Part shown: in pieces, positions 7,782-17,434 of the stretch
How the letters are laid out: each line of letters opens with the position of its first letter
Position numbering within the stretch: position 1 is the first letter of the stretch
Assembly (NCBI GenBank): GCA_946479475.1
Contig: CAMLGG010000009.1
Span: 1-43,281, forward strand
DNA length: 43,281 nt
Reading direction: 5' to 3'
DNA from: an uncultured Ideonella sp.
Lineage (GTDB): Bacteria; Pseudomonadota; Gammaproteobacteria; Burkholderiales; Burkholderiaceae
Notes under the pieces: generated by a model
What the model was told of the DNA's origin: nothing
Database searches by the model: none
Seen by the model: only the letters and a program-made list of their open reading frames with translations
Made by a program: the position numbers and the translations under genes

Positions 7782-9806
7782 ATGGCCAGGAAGAAGTTCG
7801 ACATCGAAGCGTTGTGGAAGGTGGAGCGCCTGGGCGTGCCCAGCCTCTGCCCCGACGGCGCCCAGGTCGCCGTGTCGGTCACCCGCCACGACATGGGCGA
7901 GAACAAGGCCCACGCCTCGCTCTGGCTGCTGTCCACGCTCGGCGGCCGGCCGCGCCGGCTCACCCATGCGGGCGAGAAGGACGGCCACCCGCGCTTCTCT
8001 CCGCGCGGCGACCTGATCGCCTTCGTCGCCAAGCGCGAGCAGGAGGGCCACAAGGACGAGGAGCCGCAGCTCTACGTCATCCCGCCCGACGGCGGCGAGG
8101 CCCGGCGCGTCGGGCGCGTGGCCACCGGCGTCGAAGCCTTCAAGTGGTTCCCCGACGGCAAGCGCATCGCCATCGTGTCCTTCGTCTGGCCCGGGCTGCG
8201 GGGTGCCGCCGCCCAGGCCAAGGCCTGGAAGGCCTGGAAGGACCGCAAGGAGACCGGCTATGCAACCAGCGAGGCCACCTACCGCCACTGGGATCACTTC
8301 ATCCCCATGGGCCGGGTGCCGCACCTGCTGGTGATCGAGGTCGAGACCGGCAAGGTCGTCGACCTGTTCGAGGGCACCAGCCTCGAGCTCACCCGCGCCG
8401 AGCCGGATGCGGAGTGCTTCGACATCTCGCCCGACGGCCGGCGCATCGTCTTCTCCCACGACCCCTCGCCGCTGCACCCGGTGGACGCCCGCTACGCGAT
8501 CGCCGAGATGGAGGTTCGCAGCCGCCGCGTCACCGAGCTGGCGAAAGACCCGGGCTGGGACCTGACCGCCCCCCGCTACAGCCCCGATGGCGAGCGCATC
8601 GCCTTCCTGGCGGCCAACCTGGGACGCAAGCACACCATGCCTCGCCAGCTCGCGCTGATCGAGCGAGAGGGCGGGCGCTGGCAGCTCCGCTGGGAGGCGG
8701 TGAGCGCCGAATGGGACCACGAGGTGAATCCACCGTTGCGCTGGGAGGAGGACGGCCTGGCCGTGCTGTTCCTGGCCGAGCAGCGCGGCCGCACGCACCT
8801 CTGGCGCTTCGACCTGGCCGACCGCCGGGCCGAGATCGTCGCCGAGGGCGGTACGCTGGGCGGCTTCGACAAGGCGGCCGGCACGCTGGTCACGCTGGCC
8901 GACACGGCCGACCACCCGGCCCGCCTGAGCGTCCACCTGCCCGGCGAGGCGCCGCGCCGCATCGAATCCTTCAACGATGCCCTGCTCGCCGGCTACCCCC
9001 TGGGCAAGCACGAGGAGCGCTGGATCACCGGCGCCCAGGGCGACAAGGTGCAGATGTGGGTCTTCTATCCCCCGGGCTTCGACCCGAAGAAGAAGTACCC
9101 GGTGATGCACACCATCCACGGCGGCCCGCACACCGGCCCGGGCGACCACTGGCACTACCGCTGGAACTACAAGCTCTTCGCTTCGCAGGGCTACGTGGTG
9201 CTGAACGTCAACTACCACGGCTCGTCCGGATTCGGCCACGTCTTCCTCGACTCCATCACCCACCGCTGGGGCGAGCTGGAGATGCAGGACATCGAGGCCG
9301 GCACCGACTGGGCGCTCAAGCAGCCCTGGGCCGACCGCCGGCGCATCTTCGCCACCGGCGGCAGCTACGGCGGCTTCATGGTCGCCTGGATGAACGGCCA
9401 CCTGAAGCCCGGCCGCTACGCCGCCTACATCTGCCACGCCGGCTGCTTCGACTGGACGGCCATGTTCGCGGACGACGCCTACGCCTGGCATGCGAAGGAG
9501 CTCGGCGCCTGGTACTGGGAGGACCTGGCCAAGGTGAACTCGCAGAGCCCGCACGCCTTCGCTGCCGCGATGAAGACGCCGACGCTGGTGATCCACGGCG
9601 CGCTCGACTACCGCGTGCCCGACCAGCAGGGCCTGGCCTACTACAACACGCTCAAGGCCCGCGGCGTGGAGGCGCGCCTGCTGTGGTTCCCGGACGAGAA
9701 CCACTGGATCCTCAAGCCGCGCAACTCCAGGCTCTGGCACGAGGAGTTCTTCGGCTGGCTGGCGGCCCACGACCCGGGCCCTCGCAAGGCCACGGCCAAG
9801 CCATGA
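7782..9806 (+). CDS. S9 (prolyl oligopeptidase family) serine peptidase, acylaminoacyl-peptidase-like
   Basis: 674 residues from the ATG at 7782 (MARKKFDIEALWKV). An upstream ATG at 7719 would add 21 residues of low-complexity sequence and is not favoured. The N-terminal two thirds form a beta-propeller (repeats such as HPRFSPRGDLIAFV, FDISPDGRRIVFS, PRYSPDGERIAFL). The C-terminal alpha/beta-hydrolase has the triad S528 (GGSYGG), D609 (GALDYRVP) and H641 (ENHWIL), with the oxyanion segment HGGPH. The family cleaves short peptides, often acylated ones. No signal peptide is seen, so it should be cytosolic. It is divergent from the binding-protein gene (103 bp apart) and followed 31 bp later by the VWA gene. 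Confidence 0.95.
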   Translation: MARKKFDIEALWKVERLGVPSLCPDGAQVAVSVTRHDMGENKAHASLWLLSTLGGRPRRLTHAGEKDGHPRFSPRGDLIAFVAKREQEGHKDEEPQLYVIPPDGGEARRVGRVATGVEAFKWFPDGKRIAIVSFVWPGLRGAAAQAKAWKAWKDRKETGYATSEATYRHWDHFIPMGRVPHLLVIEVETGKVVDLFEGTSLELTRAEPDAECFDISPDGRRIVFSHDPSPLHPVDARYAIAEMEVRSRRVTELAKDPGWDLTAPRYSPDGERIAFLAANLGRKHTMPRQLALIEREGGRWQLRWEAVSAEWDHEVNPPLRWEEDGLAVLFLAEQRGRTHLWRFDLADRRAEIVAEGGTLGGFDKAAGTLVTLADTADHPARLSVHLPGEAPRRIESFNDALLAGYPLGKHEERWITGAQGDKVQMWVFYPPGFDPKKKYPVMHTIHGGPHTGPGDHWHYRWNYKLFASQGYVVLNVNYHGSSGFGHVFLDSITHRWGELEMQDIEAGTDWALKQPWADRRRIFATGGSYGGFMVAWMNGHLKPGRYAAYICHAGCFDWTAMFADDAYAWHAKELGAWYWEDLAKVNSQSPHAFAAAMKTPTLVIHGALDYRVPDQQGLAYYNTLKARGVEARLLWFPDENHWILKPRNSRLWHEEFFGWLAAHDPGPRKATAKP

Positions 9807-9837
9807 CTGTGGCACCATCGGCCGACACTCCCGCGCC

Positions 9838-11007
9838 ATGCTGACCGACTTCTTCTTCACCCTCCGCGCCGCCAGGCTGCCGGTCTCCGTCAAGGAGTAC
9901 CTGACCCTGCTCGAGGCCCTGAAGGAGGGCGTGATCGGCCCCTCGATCGACGACTTCTACTTCCTCGCGCGCACCACGCTGGTCAAGGACGAGGCCTTGT
10001 TCGACAAGTTCGACCGCGCCTTCTCGGCCTACTTCAAGGGCGTGGAGATGCTGACCGACTTCGGCAAGGAAATCCCGCTGGAGTGGCTGCAGAAGATCCT
10101 CGAGAAGGAGCTCAGCCCCGAGGAGAAGGCCGCCATCGAGAAGATGGGCTGGGACGAATTGATGGAGACGCTCAAGAAGCGGCTCGAGGAGCAGAAGGAG
10201 CGCCACGAGGGCGGCAGCAAGTGGATAGGCACGGGCGGCACCAGCCCCTTCGGCCACGGCGGCTACAACCCTCAGGGCGTGCGCATCGGCGGCCCGGGCC
10301 GCAACCGCAGCGCGGTCAAGGTCTGGGACCAGCGCTCCTACGCGGATTACGACGATTCACGCGAGCTGGGCACCCGCAACATCAAGGTCGCCCTGCGGCG
10401 GCTGCGCCGCTTCGCGCGCGAGGGCTCCGAACTCGAACTCGACCTCGACGACACCATCCACGCCACCGCCGCCAATGCCGGCCTGCTGGACATCAAGCTC
10501 GTGCCCGAACGGCACAACAAGGTCAAGGTGCTGCTGCTGATGGACGTCGGCGGCACGATGGACGAGCACATCCACCGCGTCGAGGAGCTGTTCTCGGCCG
10601 CCAAGAGCGAGTTCAAGCACCTGGAGTTCTTCTACTTCCACAACTGCGTCTACGACTTCATGTGGAAGAACAACCGCCGCCGCTTCGCCGAGAAGACGCC
10701 CACCTGGGACGTCATCCGCAAGTACAACAAGGACTGGCGGCTGATCCTCGTGGGCGATGCCACGATGAGCCCCTACGAGATCCTGCAGCCCGGCGGCAGC
10801 GTCGAATACAACAACGAGGAGCCCGGTGCCGAATGGCTGCAGCGGCTCACGCATGCCTTCCCGAAATACGCCTGGATCAACCCCGAGCCGCAAGGCGTCT
10901 GGCAGTACCGGCAGAGCATCGCGATCATGCAGCAGCTGATGCACCAGCGCATGTTCCCGCTCACCCTTGCCGGGCTCGAAGGAGCGATGCGCCTGCTCAG
11001 CAAATGA
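9838..11007 (+). CDS. CoxE-like VWA-domain protein, probable partner of the MoxR ATPase
   Basis: 389 residues. The N-terminal half is charged and helical (MLTDFFFTLRAARLPVSVKE through EEQKERHEGG). It is followed by a Gly-rich linker (GTGGTSPFGHGGYNPQG) and a VWA-type Rossmann domain (KVLLLMDVGGTMDEHIHRVE, then FFYFHNCVYDFMW, then WRLILVGDATMSPYEI). The metal-site motif is D236-V-G-G-T240 instead of canonical DxSxS, so the first serine position is Gly. VWA proteins of this type work with MoxR ATPases in maturing metalloenzymes, as CoxE does with CoxD for CO dehydrogenase. The stop overlaps the tamA start by 4 bp (ATGA). Confidence 0.9.
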   Translation: MLTDFFFTLRAARLPVSVKEYLTLLEALKEGVIGPSIDDFYFLARTTLVKDEALFDKFDRAFSAYFKGVEMLTDFGKEIPLEWLQKILEKELSPEEKAAIEKMGWDELMETLKKRLEEQKERHEGGSKWIGTGGTSPFGHGGYNPQGVRIGGPGRNRSAVKVWDQRSYADYDDSRELGTRNIKVALRRLRRFAREGSELELDLDDTIHATAANAGLLDIKLVPERHNKVKVLLLMDVGGTMDEHIHRVEELFSAAKSEFKHLEFFYFHNCVYDFMWKNNRRRFAEKTPTWDVIRKYNKDWRLILVGDATMSPYEILQPGGSVEYNNEEPGAEWLQRLTHAFPKYAWINPEPQGVWQYRQSIAIMQQLMHQRMFPLTLAGLEGAMRLLSK

Positions 11008-13013
11008 GTCTCGCCCGGCTGAGCGCGGCACGGTGCTTGCCTCTACTCGCCCTTGCCGCCTGGCTTTGTGCGGTGGCACCGGCGCGCGCGCAAGAAGAGG
11101 CCAACCCGCCGGCAACGACGGCCGATGAAGGCCCCGTGCCCCAGCTGCAGGTCGTCGCCCCGGGCGACCTGCGCAAGCTGCTGGAGCGCAACCTCGATCT
11201 CTCCCGCGCCATCGCCGACCAGCTCGCGGCCCGGCAGGTCAATCGCCCCGCGGCAGCCGCACCCGCCGCCTCCGCCGCCAGCGCTCCCGATTCCGCGATC
11301 GAGATCAACGAGGCCGAGTGGTCGCGCCTGATCGCCGCGGCGCCCGCGCAGGCGCGGCAGCTGGTGCAGACCGAGGGCTACTTCGCCGCCCAGGCCCAGG
11401 TCGAGCGCCAGGGCCAGCGCGTGGTGCTGACGCTCGATCCCGGGCCGGTGGCCCGCGTGGACAAGCTGGTGATCGACATCCAGGGCGAGCTGGGCGATGC
11501 GCTGGAACGCAAGGATCGAGCCGCCCGCGCCTTGCACACCGACCTGCTGGAGGACTGGGGCCTGCCGGTGGGCGCGCCCTTCCGGCAATCCGACTGGTCC
11601 AGCGCCAAGAACGCGGTCATCGGCCGCCTGCACGCCGAGGGCTATGCCACCGCCAGCTGGAGCGGCACCAGCGCCGAGGTGATCAGCCCCGGCGACGGCA
11701 GCGAGCCGCCCAAGGTGAGAATCTTCGCGGTGGCCGACTCGGGCCCGCTGTTCCTCGCCGGCGGGCCGGAGACGATCGCGGTGCAGGGCCTGGCGGTGCA
11801 CGACGCCGAGCGCGTGCGGGCGCTGGCCGGCTTCGGCCCCGGCACGCCCTTGACCGAGGTCCGCCTGCTCGATTACCAGGAGCGCCTGCTGCGCACCGGC
11901 CTGTTCGACCAGGCGGTGGTCAGCCTCGACACGGATGCGGCCGCCGCGGGCGAGTCGCGGGTGCTCGTGCAGGTGAAGGAGGCGCCGCTGCAGAACGCCA
12001 CGCTGGGCGTGGGCTACGGCACCAACACCGGCCCGCGGATCAGCGCCGAGCACATCCACCGGCGCGTCTTCGGTTTCGCCGCCACGGCTCGCAACAAGAT
12101 CGAGTACGGCCGCGACAAGCAGGCCTGGGACGGCGAGGTCTCGCTGCATCCCAACGAGAAGATGCAGCGATACCTCGCCGGCGGCACCTACGAGCTGCTC
12201 AAGACGGACGAGGACCGCACCATCTCGCAGCGCATCCGCCTGGGCCGCTCGGAGGACCTGCCCCGGCACGAGCGCCTGGCCTTCGTCCAGCTCGAGCGCA
12301 GCAACGAGTGCACCTACGTCGACAGCGCCTGCGTCGACCCGCTGACGCTCAAGGCCTTGTCGGCCAACCTGCACAACACCTGGCGCCAGCTGGACAACGA
12401 ACTGCTGCCCACCCGCGGCTACACGCTCAACCTCCAGCTCGGCAGCGGCTGGGCCACGGGCCTCGCGCCGGCGCGGACGCCGGCCGAGCAGCCCGCGCCG
12501 GGCCCGTATGCGCGGGTGTACGGCCGCCTCACGGGCTACTGGCCGCTGCCGCGCGGCTTCTTCAGCGAGGCCCGGGTGGAGCTGGGCGGCGTGCTGTCGA
12601 AGAACGACGTCATCGTGCCGGACTCGCAGCGCTTTCGCGCCGGCGGCGACGACTCCGTGCGCGGCTACGACTACCGCACGCTGGCGCCGACCACCCCCGA
12701 GGGGGGCATCACCGGCGGCAAGCTGCTGTTCACCGCCAGCGCCGAGGTGGCGCACCCGATCTCGCGCAGCCTGCCGAGCGTCTGGTGGGCCGCCTTCGTC
12801 GATGCCGGCCGCGCCGCCGACAGCATGGGCCGCACCAAGGACCCCAGCGATCCGGAGGGCCAGCGCACCCTGCCCGGCCTGCGCGAGCCCGCCGTCGGCT
12901 ATGGCGTCGGCGTGCGCTGGCGCAGCCCCGTGGGGCCGCTCAAGCTCGATCTCGCCTACGGCCAGGAACTTGCCCAGTGGCGCGTGCACCTGAGCGTGGG
13001 TGTCGCCTTCTGA
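11004..13013 (+). CDS. tamA: TamA: outer-membrane Omp85-family subunit of the translocation and assembly module
   Basis: 669 residues. The signal peptide is MSLARLSAARCLPLLALAAW...APARAQ. Three POTRA-like domains follow (roughly 110-330; for example TEGYFAAQAQVE and GFGPGTPLTEVRLLDYQERL). The C-terminal half is a 16-strand Omp85 barrel with the lid-lock motif RFRAGGDDSVRGYDYRTL, and it ends in the outer-membrane signature VHLSVGVAF with terminal Phe. TamA works with TamB in inserting a subset of outer-membrane proteins and in envelope lipid homeostasis. The start overlaps the VWA stop (ATGA at 11004-11007), and tamB begins 8 bp after the stop. A much longer in-frame reading begins at 10083 but covers the VWA gene. 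Confidence 0.95.
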   Translation: MSLARLSAARCLPLLALAAWLCAVAPARAQEEANPPATTADEGPVPQLQVVAPGDLRKLLERNLDLSRAIADQLAARQVNRPAAAAPAASAASAPDSAIEINEAEWSRLIAAAPAQARQLVQTEGYFAAQAQVERQGQRVVLTLDPGPVARVDKLVIDIQGELGDALERKDRAARALHTDLLEDWGLPVGAPFRQSDWSSAKNAVIGRLHAEGYATASWSGTSAEVISPGDGSEPPKVRIFAVADSGPLFLAGGPETIAVQGLAVHDAERVRALAGFGPGTPLTEVRLLDYQERLLRTGLFDQAVVSLDTDAAAAGESRVLVQVKEAPLQNATLGVGYGTNTGPRISAEHIHRRVFGFAATARNKIEYGRDKQAWDGEVSLHPNEKMQRYLAGGTYELLKTDEDRTISQRIRLGRSEDLPRHERLAFVQLERSNECTYVDSACVDPLTLKALSANLHNTWRQLDNELLPTRGYTLNLQLGSGWATGLAPARTPAEQPAPGPYARVYGRLTGYWPLPRGFFSEARVELGGVLSKNDVIVPDSQRFRAGGDDSVRGYDYRTLAPTTPEGGITGGKLLFTASAEVAHPISRSLPSVWWAAFVDAGRAADSMGRTKDPSDPEGQRTLPGLREPAVGYGVGVRWRSPVGPLKLDLAYGQELAQWRVHLSVGVAF

Positions 13014-13021
13014 CGGTCCCG

Positions 13022-16000
13022 ATGCAAACGCCCGCCGACGCCCCGCTGCCGCCCCGCCGCCGCCCCTGGCGCGCGATGGGCATCGCCGTCGGCGTGCTGG
13101 TGCTCGTGCTGGTCGCCGCGCTCATCGGGGGTGGCGCCTGGCTCGCTCGCAGCGAAGCCGGCAGCACCTGGCTGCTGGCCCAGGTCCCCGGGCTCAAGGT
13201 CGAGGGGCTGAAGGGCTCGCTGCTGGGCAACCGCCTGTCGGCCGAACGCCTGAGCTACGAGACGGGTGGCAGCGTGCTCGAGTTGCGCAGGGTCGAGCTC
13301 GAAGGCTTGCGGGGCGACTGGACCACCCGTCCGCTGCCGGGCGAACCCTGGCTGCACTTGGCGCTGGACGCGCTGAGTGCCGAGGATGCGCGCTGGCGGT
13401 CCGGGCCGCCGAGCGGCAAGCCGGCCGTCGCGCCGACCGACCTGAGGCTGCCGCTCTCCCTCACGGTGGCGCGCGCCCGCGTCGGCCGGCTGCAGGTGGA
13501 CGACGGCCCGCCGTTGACGGACCTGCAGCTCGAGCGCCTCGCGCTCGGCGAGGGCCGCGGCGCCCGGCACCGCGTGGAGTCCCTGAGCGTCCGCAGCGAT
13601 CGCTGGCAGGCCCAGGCCCGAGCAGAACTCGCCACCGACGCGCCGCTGACGCTCGGCCTGCACGCACAGGTCAGGAGCGAAGGCGAAGCCAGCACGCCGT
13701 GGCAGGCCACGCTGCAGCTCGACGGCCCCCTCGCCCGCCTGCAGGCGCGCGCGCACCTGGCCGGCCGGGATGCCGGCGGGCCGGCGCTGGACGCCGACGC
13801 CACGCTGGCCCCGTTCGCGCCCTGGCCCCTGCCGGAGCTCAACCTGCGCACCCAGGCCCTCGACCTGGCCGCCCTCCAGGCCGGCGCCCCCCAGACCCGT
13901 TTGCGCGGCCAGGCCCGCATCCGCACCAGCGGGATGAAGGAGCCGGCCGACGCCGAGGCCACCTTGTTCAACGACGCGCCCGGCCGCTGGGACGAAGGGC
14001 GCCTGCCCCTGCGCCAGCTGCAGCTCGCCGTGCGGGGCGAGCCGCAATCACTGGGGCGGCTGACCCTCAAGGCTTTCCTGCTCGAACTGGGCGGCGATGC
14101 GCCCGGCGGCCAGCTGAGCGGATCCGGCGCGTTGAACCCCTCCCCCGGCGAGCCGGGCGAGGAGATCAAGCTCCAGCTCAACCTGGCCGGCCTGCGCCCG
14201 GCGGCGCTCGACAAGCGCCTGCCGGCCCTGTCCCTGGGCGGCCCCGTAGCGCTCGAAGTGAGCGGCCTGCCGGCATTCGGGGCGGCCGCGGCGGCGGCTC
14301 CGGCCGCTTCGGCGGCATCCGCCCCAGACCCGATGGAGCGCTGGCGCGCCCGCATCGAAGCCCGGCTGGACGGTCGCGTCGAGGCCCTGGCCGCGCCGGG
14401 CGCCGGCACGAAGAAGAAGTCCGCGCCATCGCCGAGGGCCGCCACGCTGCCCGTCGTGCAGCTGGCGCTGCAGGCCTCGGTGGACGCCCGCGAGGCCAAG
14501 GTGACCCAGGCCCTCGCCCGCGCCGGCGAGGCCAGCGCCCGCCTGGAGGGGCGCGTGGGCTTCGCCGGCGGCGACCGGCCCTGGTCGTGGCAGGCGCAGG
14601 GCGAGCTGAAGGCCTTCGACCCGCTCGTCTGGTGGCCCGCCGCGCCGGCCACCGCGCGCCGCGGGGCCAACGCCCTCAACGCAAGACTGGCCAGCGAAGG
14701 CAGCTGGCGTGCGGTGGCTGGCGCGGCCCCCGCCTGGACGGGATTGGTCGGCCACCTGGAGGCCGCCATCCAGCCGAGCCAGTGGGCCGGCCTGCCGCTG
14801 CAGGGCCAGTTGGACGCCCGGCGCGAGGCCGCCGGCACCGCCAGCCTGCAAGGCCAGCTGGAGATGGCGGGCAACCGCATCGACGCGAGCGCGCGGGAGA
14901 GCGCCGGCCGTGCCCGCGAGGTGGGCTTGCGCATGGAGGCGCCCGCGCTCGCCGCCCTGGCCCCCTGGCTGGCCGGGCTGCCCGAGGGCGATCCCCTGGC
15001 CTGGCTGCCGCGCAGCGGAGCGCTGCAGGCGGATGCCAGCGCACGCTGGGCCGACCCGGCCGCGGCGCCGCAATGGCAGGGCCGGCTGCATGCCACCGCG
15101 CTGAACCATCCGGCCTGGCAGGCGCGAAGGCTGGAAGCCCGGGCCGATGGCGTCGGCCTGGGCAGCACGCCGCTGCACGCCACCGTCTCGGGCGAGGGCC
15201 TGGGATACCAGGTCGGCACGGTCGACAGCCTGCGGGCTGAGCTGCAGGGCAGCCTGGCTGAGCACCGGTTCGACCTGACGCTGCTCAGCCCGGCCCGGCC
15301 GCCGGCGTGGGCGCAGCAGGTGCTGGGCGCGCGCGGTGATGCCGGCACGCGCCTGCAGCTCTCGGCCACCGGCCGCTGGCAGCCGGCAGTGGCCGGTGGC
15401 AGCCCGCTCGCAGCGGGCCGCTGGCAGGGCCGCCTGCAGCAGGTCCAGGGTCGGGCCGGCGATGGTTCCGGCCAACCCTGGCTGGCCGGCCAGGACCTCG
15501 CCTTCGCCCTGGCCTGGGACGATGCACTCCGGCCCACCGAGGCGCAGGCCGAGCCCGGCCGGCTGGAGCTGCCCGGCACCGCCTTGCGCTGGAGCGAGGC
15601 GCGCTGGCGCGCCGGCGCGGGCCCCGGCCAGCTGGCCTTGAAGGCGCAGCTGGAGGCTTTCGAGATCGCGCCCCTGCTGGCCCGCGCCCAGCCCGAGCTC
15701 GGCTGGAAGGGCGACCTGGTCCTCGGCGCCGACATCAACGTCGTCGCGGGCGAGCGCTTCGATGCCGACGTCGTCTTCCAGCGCCAGCGAGGCGACCTCA
15801 GCGTGGCCGACGACGTGCGCGATGCCACCACGCCCAGGCGCGCGCTGGGCTTGAGCGACCTGCGTGTCGCGCTGTCCGCCCACGAGGGCACCTGGCACTT
15901 CACCGCCGGCCTGGCCGGCAGCCGGCTCGGCGAGATGGCCGGCGTGGCGAGCGTCCGCACCACGCCGCAGGCCCGCTGGCCCGGGCCGGAGGCGCCGCTG

Positions 16001-17296
16001 GACGGCACCTTCCAGCTGCACGTGGCCCAGCTGGGTGCCTGGGGCGCGTGGGTGCCGCCCGGCTGGCGGCTCGGGGGCGACCTGCAGAGCGCCGCCACGC
16101 TGGGCGGGCGCTGGGGCGCGCCGGAGTTCAGCGGGCGCCTGGCCGGCCGGCAGCTGGAGGTCCGCAACGGCCTGCAGGGCGTGCAGCTGAGCGAAGGCAT
16201 GGTCGACGTGAGCCTGAGCGGTGAACACGCCCGCATCGAGCGCTTCGCCTGGCGCGGCGGCGAGGGCACGCTGACCGTCACCGGCGAAGCCACCCTGGGC
16301 CGCGAGCCGCAGGCCGACCTGAAGCTGCAGGCCGACAAGCTGCGCGTGCTGGGCCGGCTGGACCGGCGACTCATCGCCTCGGGCGAGGCCACGCTCGCGT
16401 TGAGGCCGAAGACGGCCGAGCTCACCGGGCGCCTGCGCGTCGACGAAGGACTGATCGATTTCAGCCGCGGCGGCGCGCCGACGCTGGACGAGGACGTGCG
16501 CGTCGTCGGGCCGGCGCCCGTCGCCAATGCGACGGAGCCGGCTGGCAATGGCGCGATACCGCCCGCCACGGCGGAGCAACGCGACTTCGCCACCCGGCTC
16601 GACATCGCCCTCGACCTCGGCCCCTCGCTGCGCGTGAAGGGCCGTGGACTCGACACCTTCCTGCGCGGGACGCTGCAAGTCACCAACCCCGGCAAGCAGT
16701 TCACCGTTCGCGGCGACGTGCGGGCCGAGCGCGGCACCTACAAGGCCTACGGCCAGAAGCTCGAGATCGAGCGCGGCGTGCTGTCGTTCGCCGGGCCGGT
16801 CGAGGACCCGCGGCTGGACATCCTGGCGGTGCGCCCCAACCTCGACGTCCAGGTCGGCGTGGCGGTGAGCGGCACGGCTCTCAACCCGCGGGTGAAGCTC
16901 TACAGCGACCAGGACATGAGCGACACCGACAAGCTGAGCTGGCTCATGCTCGGCCGCGCCTCCGACGGCCTGGGCCGCGCCGACACGGCCCTGCTGCAGC
17001 GCGCAGCCCTGGCCCTGCTGGCGGGCGAAGGCGAGTCGCCCACCGACACCTTCCTCTCGTCCATCGGCCTGTCGGACTTCGGCGTGCGCCAGACGGGTGA
17101 AGGCACCGAGCAGACGACCACCGTCTCGCTCGGAAAGCAGCTGTCGCGGCGTTGGTACGTGGGCTACGAGCGCAGCATCAATGCGACCGCCGGCACGTGG
17201 CAGCTCATCTACCGCATCGCGCAACGTTTCACCGTGCGGGCCCAATCCGGCGAGGACAGCGCGGTCGACCTCATCTGGTCCTGGCGCTGGGGTTGA
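13022..17296 (+). CDS. tamB: TamB: inner-membrane-anchored periplasm-spanning AsmA-like protein
   Basis: 1424 residues. A single N-terminal transmembrane anchor (GIAVGVLVLVLVAALIGGGA, about 22-41) is followed by a very long beta-rich periplasmic region. The C-terminal DUF490/TamB domain includes RGDVRAERGTYKAYGQKLEI, GVLSFAGPVEDPRLDILAVR and LSRRWYVGYERSINATAGTW, ending in WSWRWG. Length and position directly after tamA are standard. TamB bridges the periplasm as a hydrophobic groove to TamA. Ala/Pro-rich stretches near residue 420 (AAAAAPAASAASAPD) look like linkers. The reverse strand of this gene holds open frames of over 1100 codons; these are high-GC shadows. Confidence 0.95.
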   Translation: MQTPADAPLPPRRRPWRAMGIAVGVLVLVLVAALIGGGAWLARSEAGSTWLLAQVPGLKVEGLKGSLLGNRLSAERLSYETGGSVLELRRVELEGLRGDWTTRPLPGEPWLHLALDALSAEDARWRSGPPSGKPAVAPTDLRLPLSLTVARARVGRLQVDDGPPLTDLQLERLALGEGRGARHRVESLSVRSDRWQAQARAELATDAPLTLGLHAQVRSEGEASTPWQATLQLDGPLARLQARAHLAGRDAGGPALDADATLAPFAPWPLPELNLRTQALDLAALQAGAPQTRLRGQARIRTSGMKEPADAEATLFNDAPGRWDEGRLPLRQLQLAVRGEPQSLGRLTLKAFLLELGGDAPGGQLSGSGALNPSPGEPGEEIKLQLNLAGLRPAALDKRLPALSLGGPVALEVSGLPAFGAAAAAAPAASAASAPDPMERWRARIEARLDGRVEALAAPGAGTKKKSAPSPRAATLPVVQLALQASVDAREAKVTQALARAGEASARLEGRVGFAGGDRPWSWQAQGELKAFDPLVWWPAAPATARRGANALNARLASEGSWRAVAGAAPAWTGLVGHLEAAIQPSQWAGLPLQGQLDARREAAGTASLQGQLEMAGNRIDASARESAGRAREVGLRMEAPALAALAPWLAGLPEGDPLAWLPRSGALQADASARWADPAAAPQWQGRLHATALNHPAWQARRLEARADGVGLGSTPLHATVSGEGLGYQVGTVDSLRAELQGSLAEHRFDLTLLSPARPPAWAQQVLGARGDAGTRLQLSATGRWQPAVAGGSPLAAGRWQGRLQQVQGRAGDGSGQPWLAGQDLAFALAWDDALRPTEAQAEPGRLELPGTALRWSEARWRAGAGPGQLALKAQLEAFEIAPLLARAQPELGWKGDLVLGADINVVAGERFDADVVFQRQRGDLSVADDVRDATTPRRALGLSDLRVALSAHEGTWHFTAGLAGSRLGEMAGVASVRTTPQARWPGPEAPLDGTFQLHVAQLGAWGAWVPPGWRLGGDLQSAATLGGRWGAPEFSGRLAGRQLEVRNGLQGVQLSEGMVDVSLSGEHARIERFAWRGGEGTLTVTGEATLGREPQADLKLQADKLRVLGRLDRRLIASGEATLALRPKTAELTGRLRVDEGLIDFSRGGAPTLDEDVRVVGPAPVANATEPAGNGAIPPATAEQRDFATRLDIALDLGPSLRVKGRGLDTFLRGTLQVTNPGKQFTVRGDVRAERGTYKAYGQKLEIERGVLSFAGPVEDPRLDILAVRPNLDVQVGVAVSGTALNPRVKLYSDQDMSDTDKLSWLMLGRASDGLGRADTALLQRAALALLAGEGESPTDTFLSSIGLSDFGVRQTGEGTEQTTTVSLGKQLSRRWYVGYERSINATAGTWQLIYRIAQRFTVRAQSGEDSAVDLIWSWRWG

Positions 17297-17308
17297 TGGG
17301 CCCCCACG

Positions 17309-17341
17309 CCCCCTTGCCAGGGGGCTGCCCCCCAGGGGGGC
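17309..17341 (+). terminator. C/G-run hairpins downstream of tamB
   Basis: Two adjacent inverted repeats begin 12 bp after the tamB stop: CCCCCT-TGCC-AGGGGG (17309-17324) and GCCCCCC/GGGGGGC (17327-17341). They can also pair with each other. There is no T-tract, so termination efficiency is uncertain. Confidence 0.4.
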
Positions 17342-17410
17342 TCGCGCAGCGGACCGGCAGAGCCGGATCCGCGCACGCCCTGGTAGGGGGGCGGCGCTGC
17401 GCGCGCCGGG

Positions 17411-17434
17411 GCTGAAGCGCTGCCGCGCTTCAGC
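17411..17434. repeat. Perfect 10-bp inverted repeat with a third arm copy at 17439-17448
   Basis: GCTGAAGCGC and GCGCTTCAGC flank a TGCC loop. The left arm is repeated exactly five bases after the right arm (17439-17448), so the right arm could pair with either copy. This could be a terminator, a transcript-stability element or a mobile intergenic repeat. Confidence 0.6.

Noticed and set aside
7679..8053. N-terminal extension of the binding-protein gene to 8053
   Set aside because: It would overlap the divergent peptidase coding region and put 125 residues before a good twin-arginine signal.
7683..9893. A 736-codon minus-strand frame opposite the S9 peptidase
   Set aside because: The translation is a shadow with no domain, while the plus strand has a complete peptidase triad.
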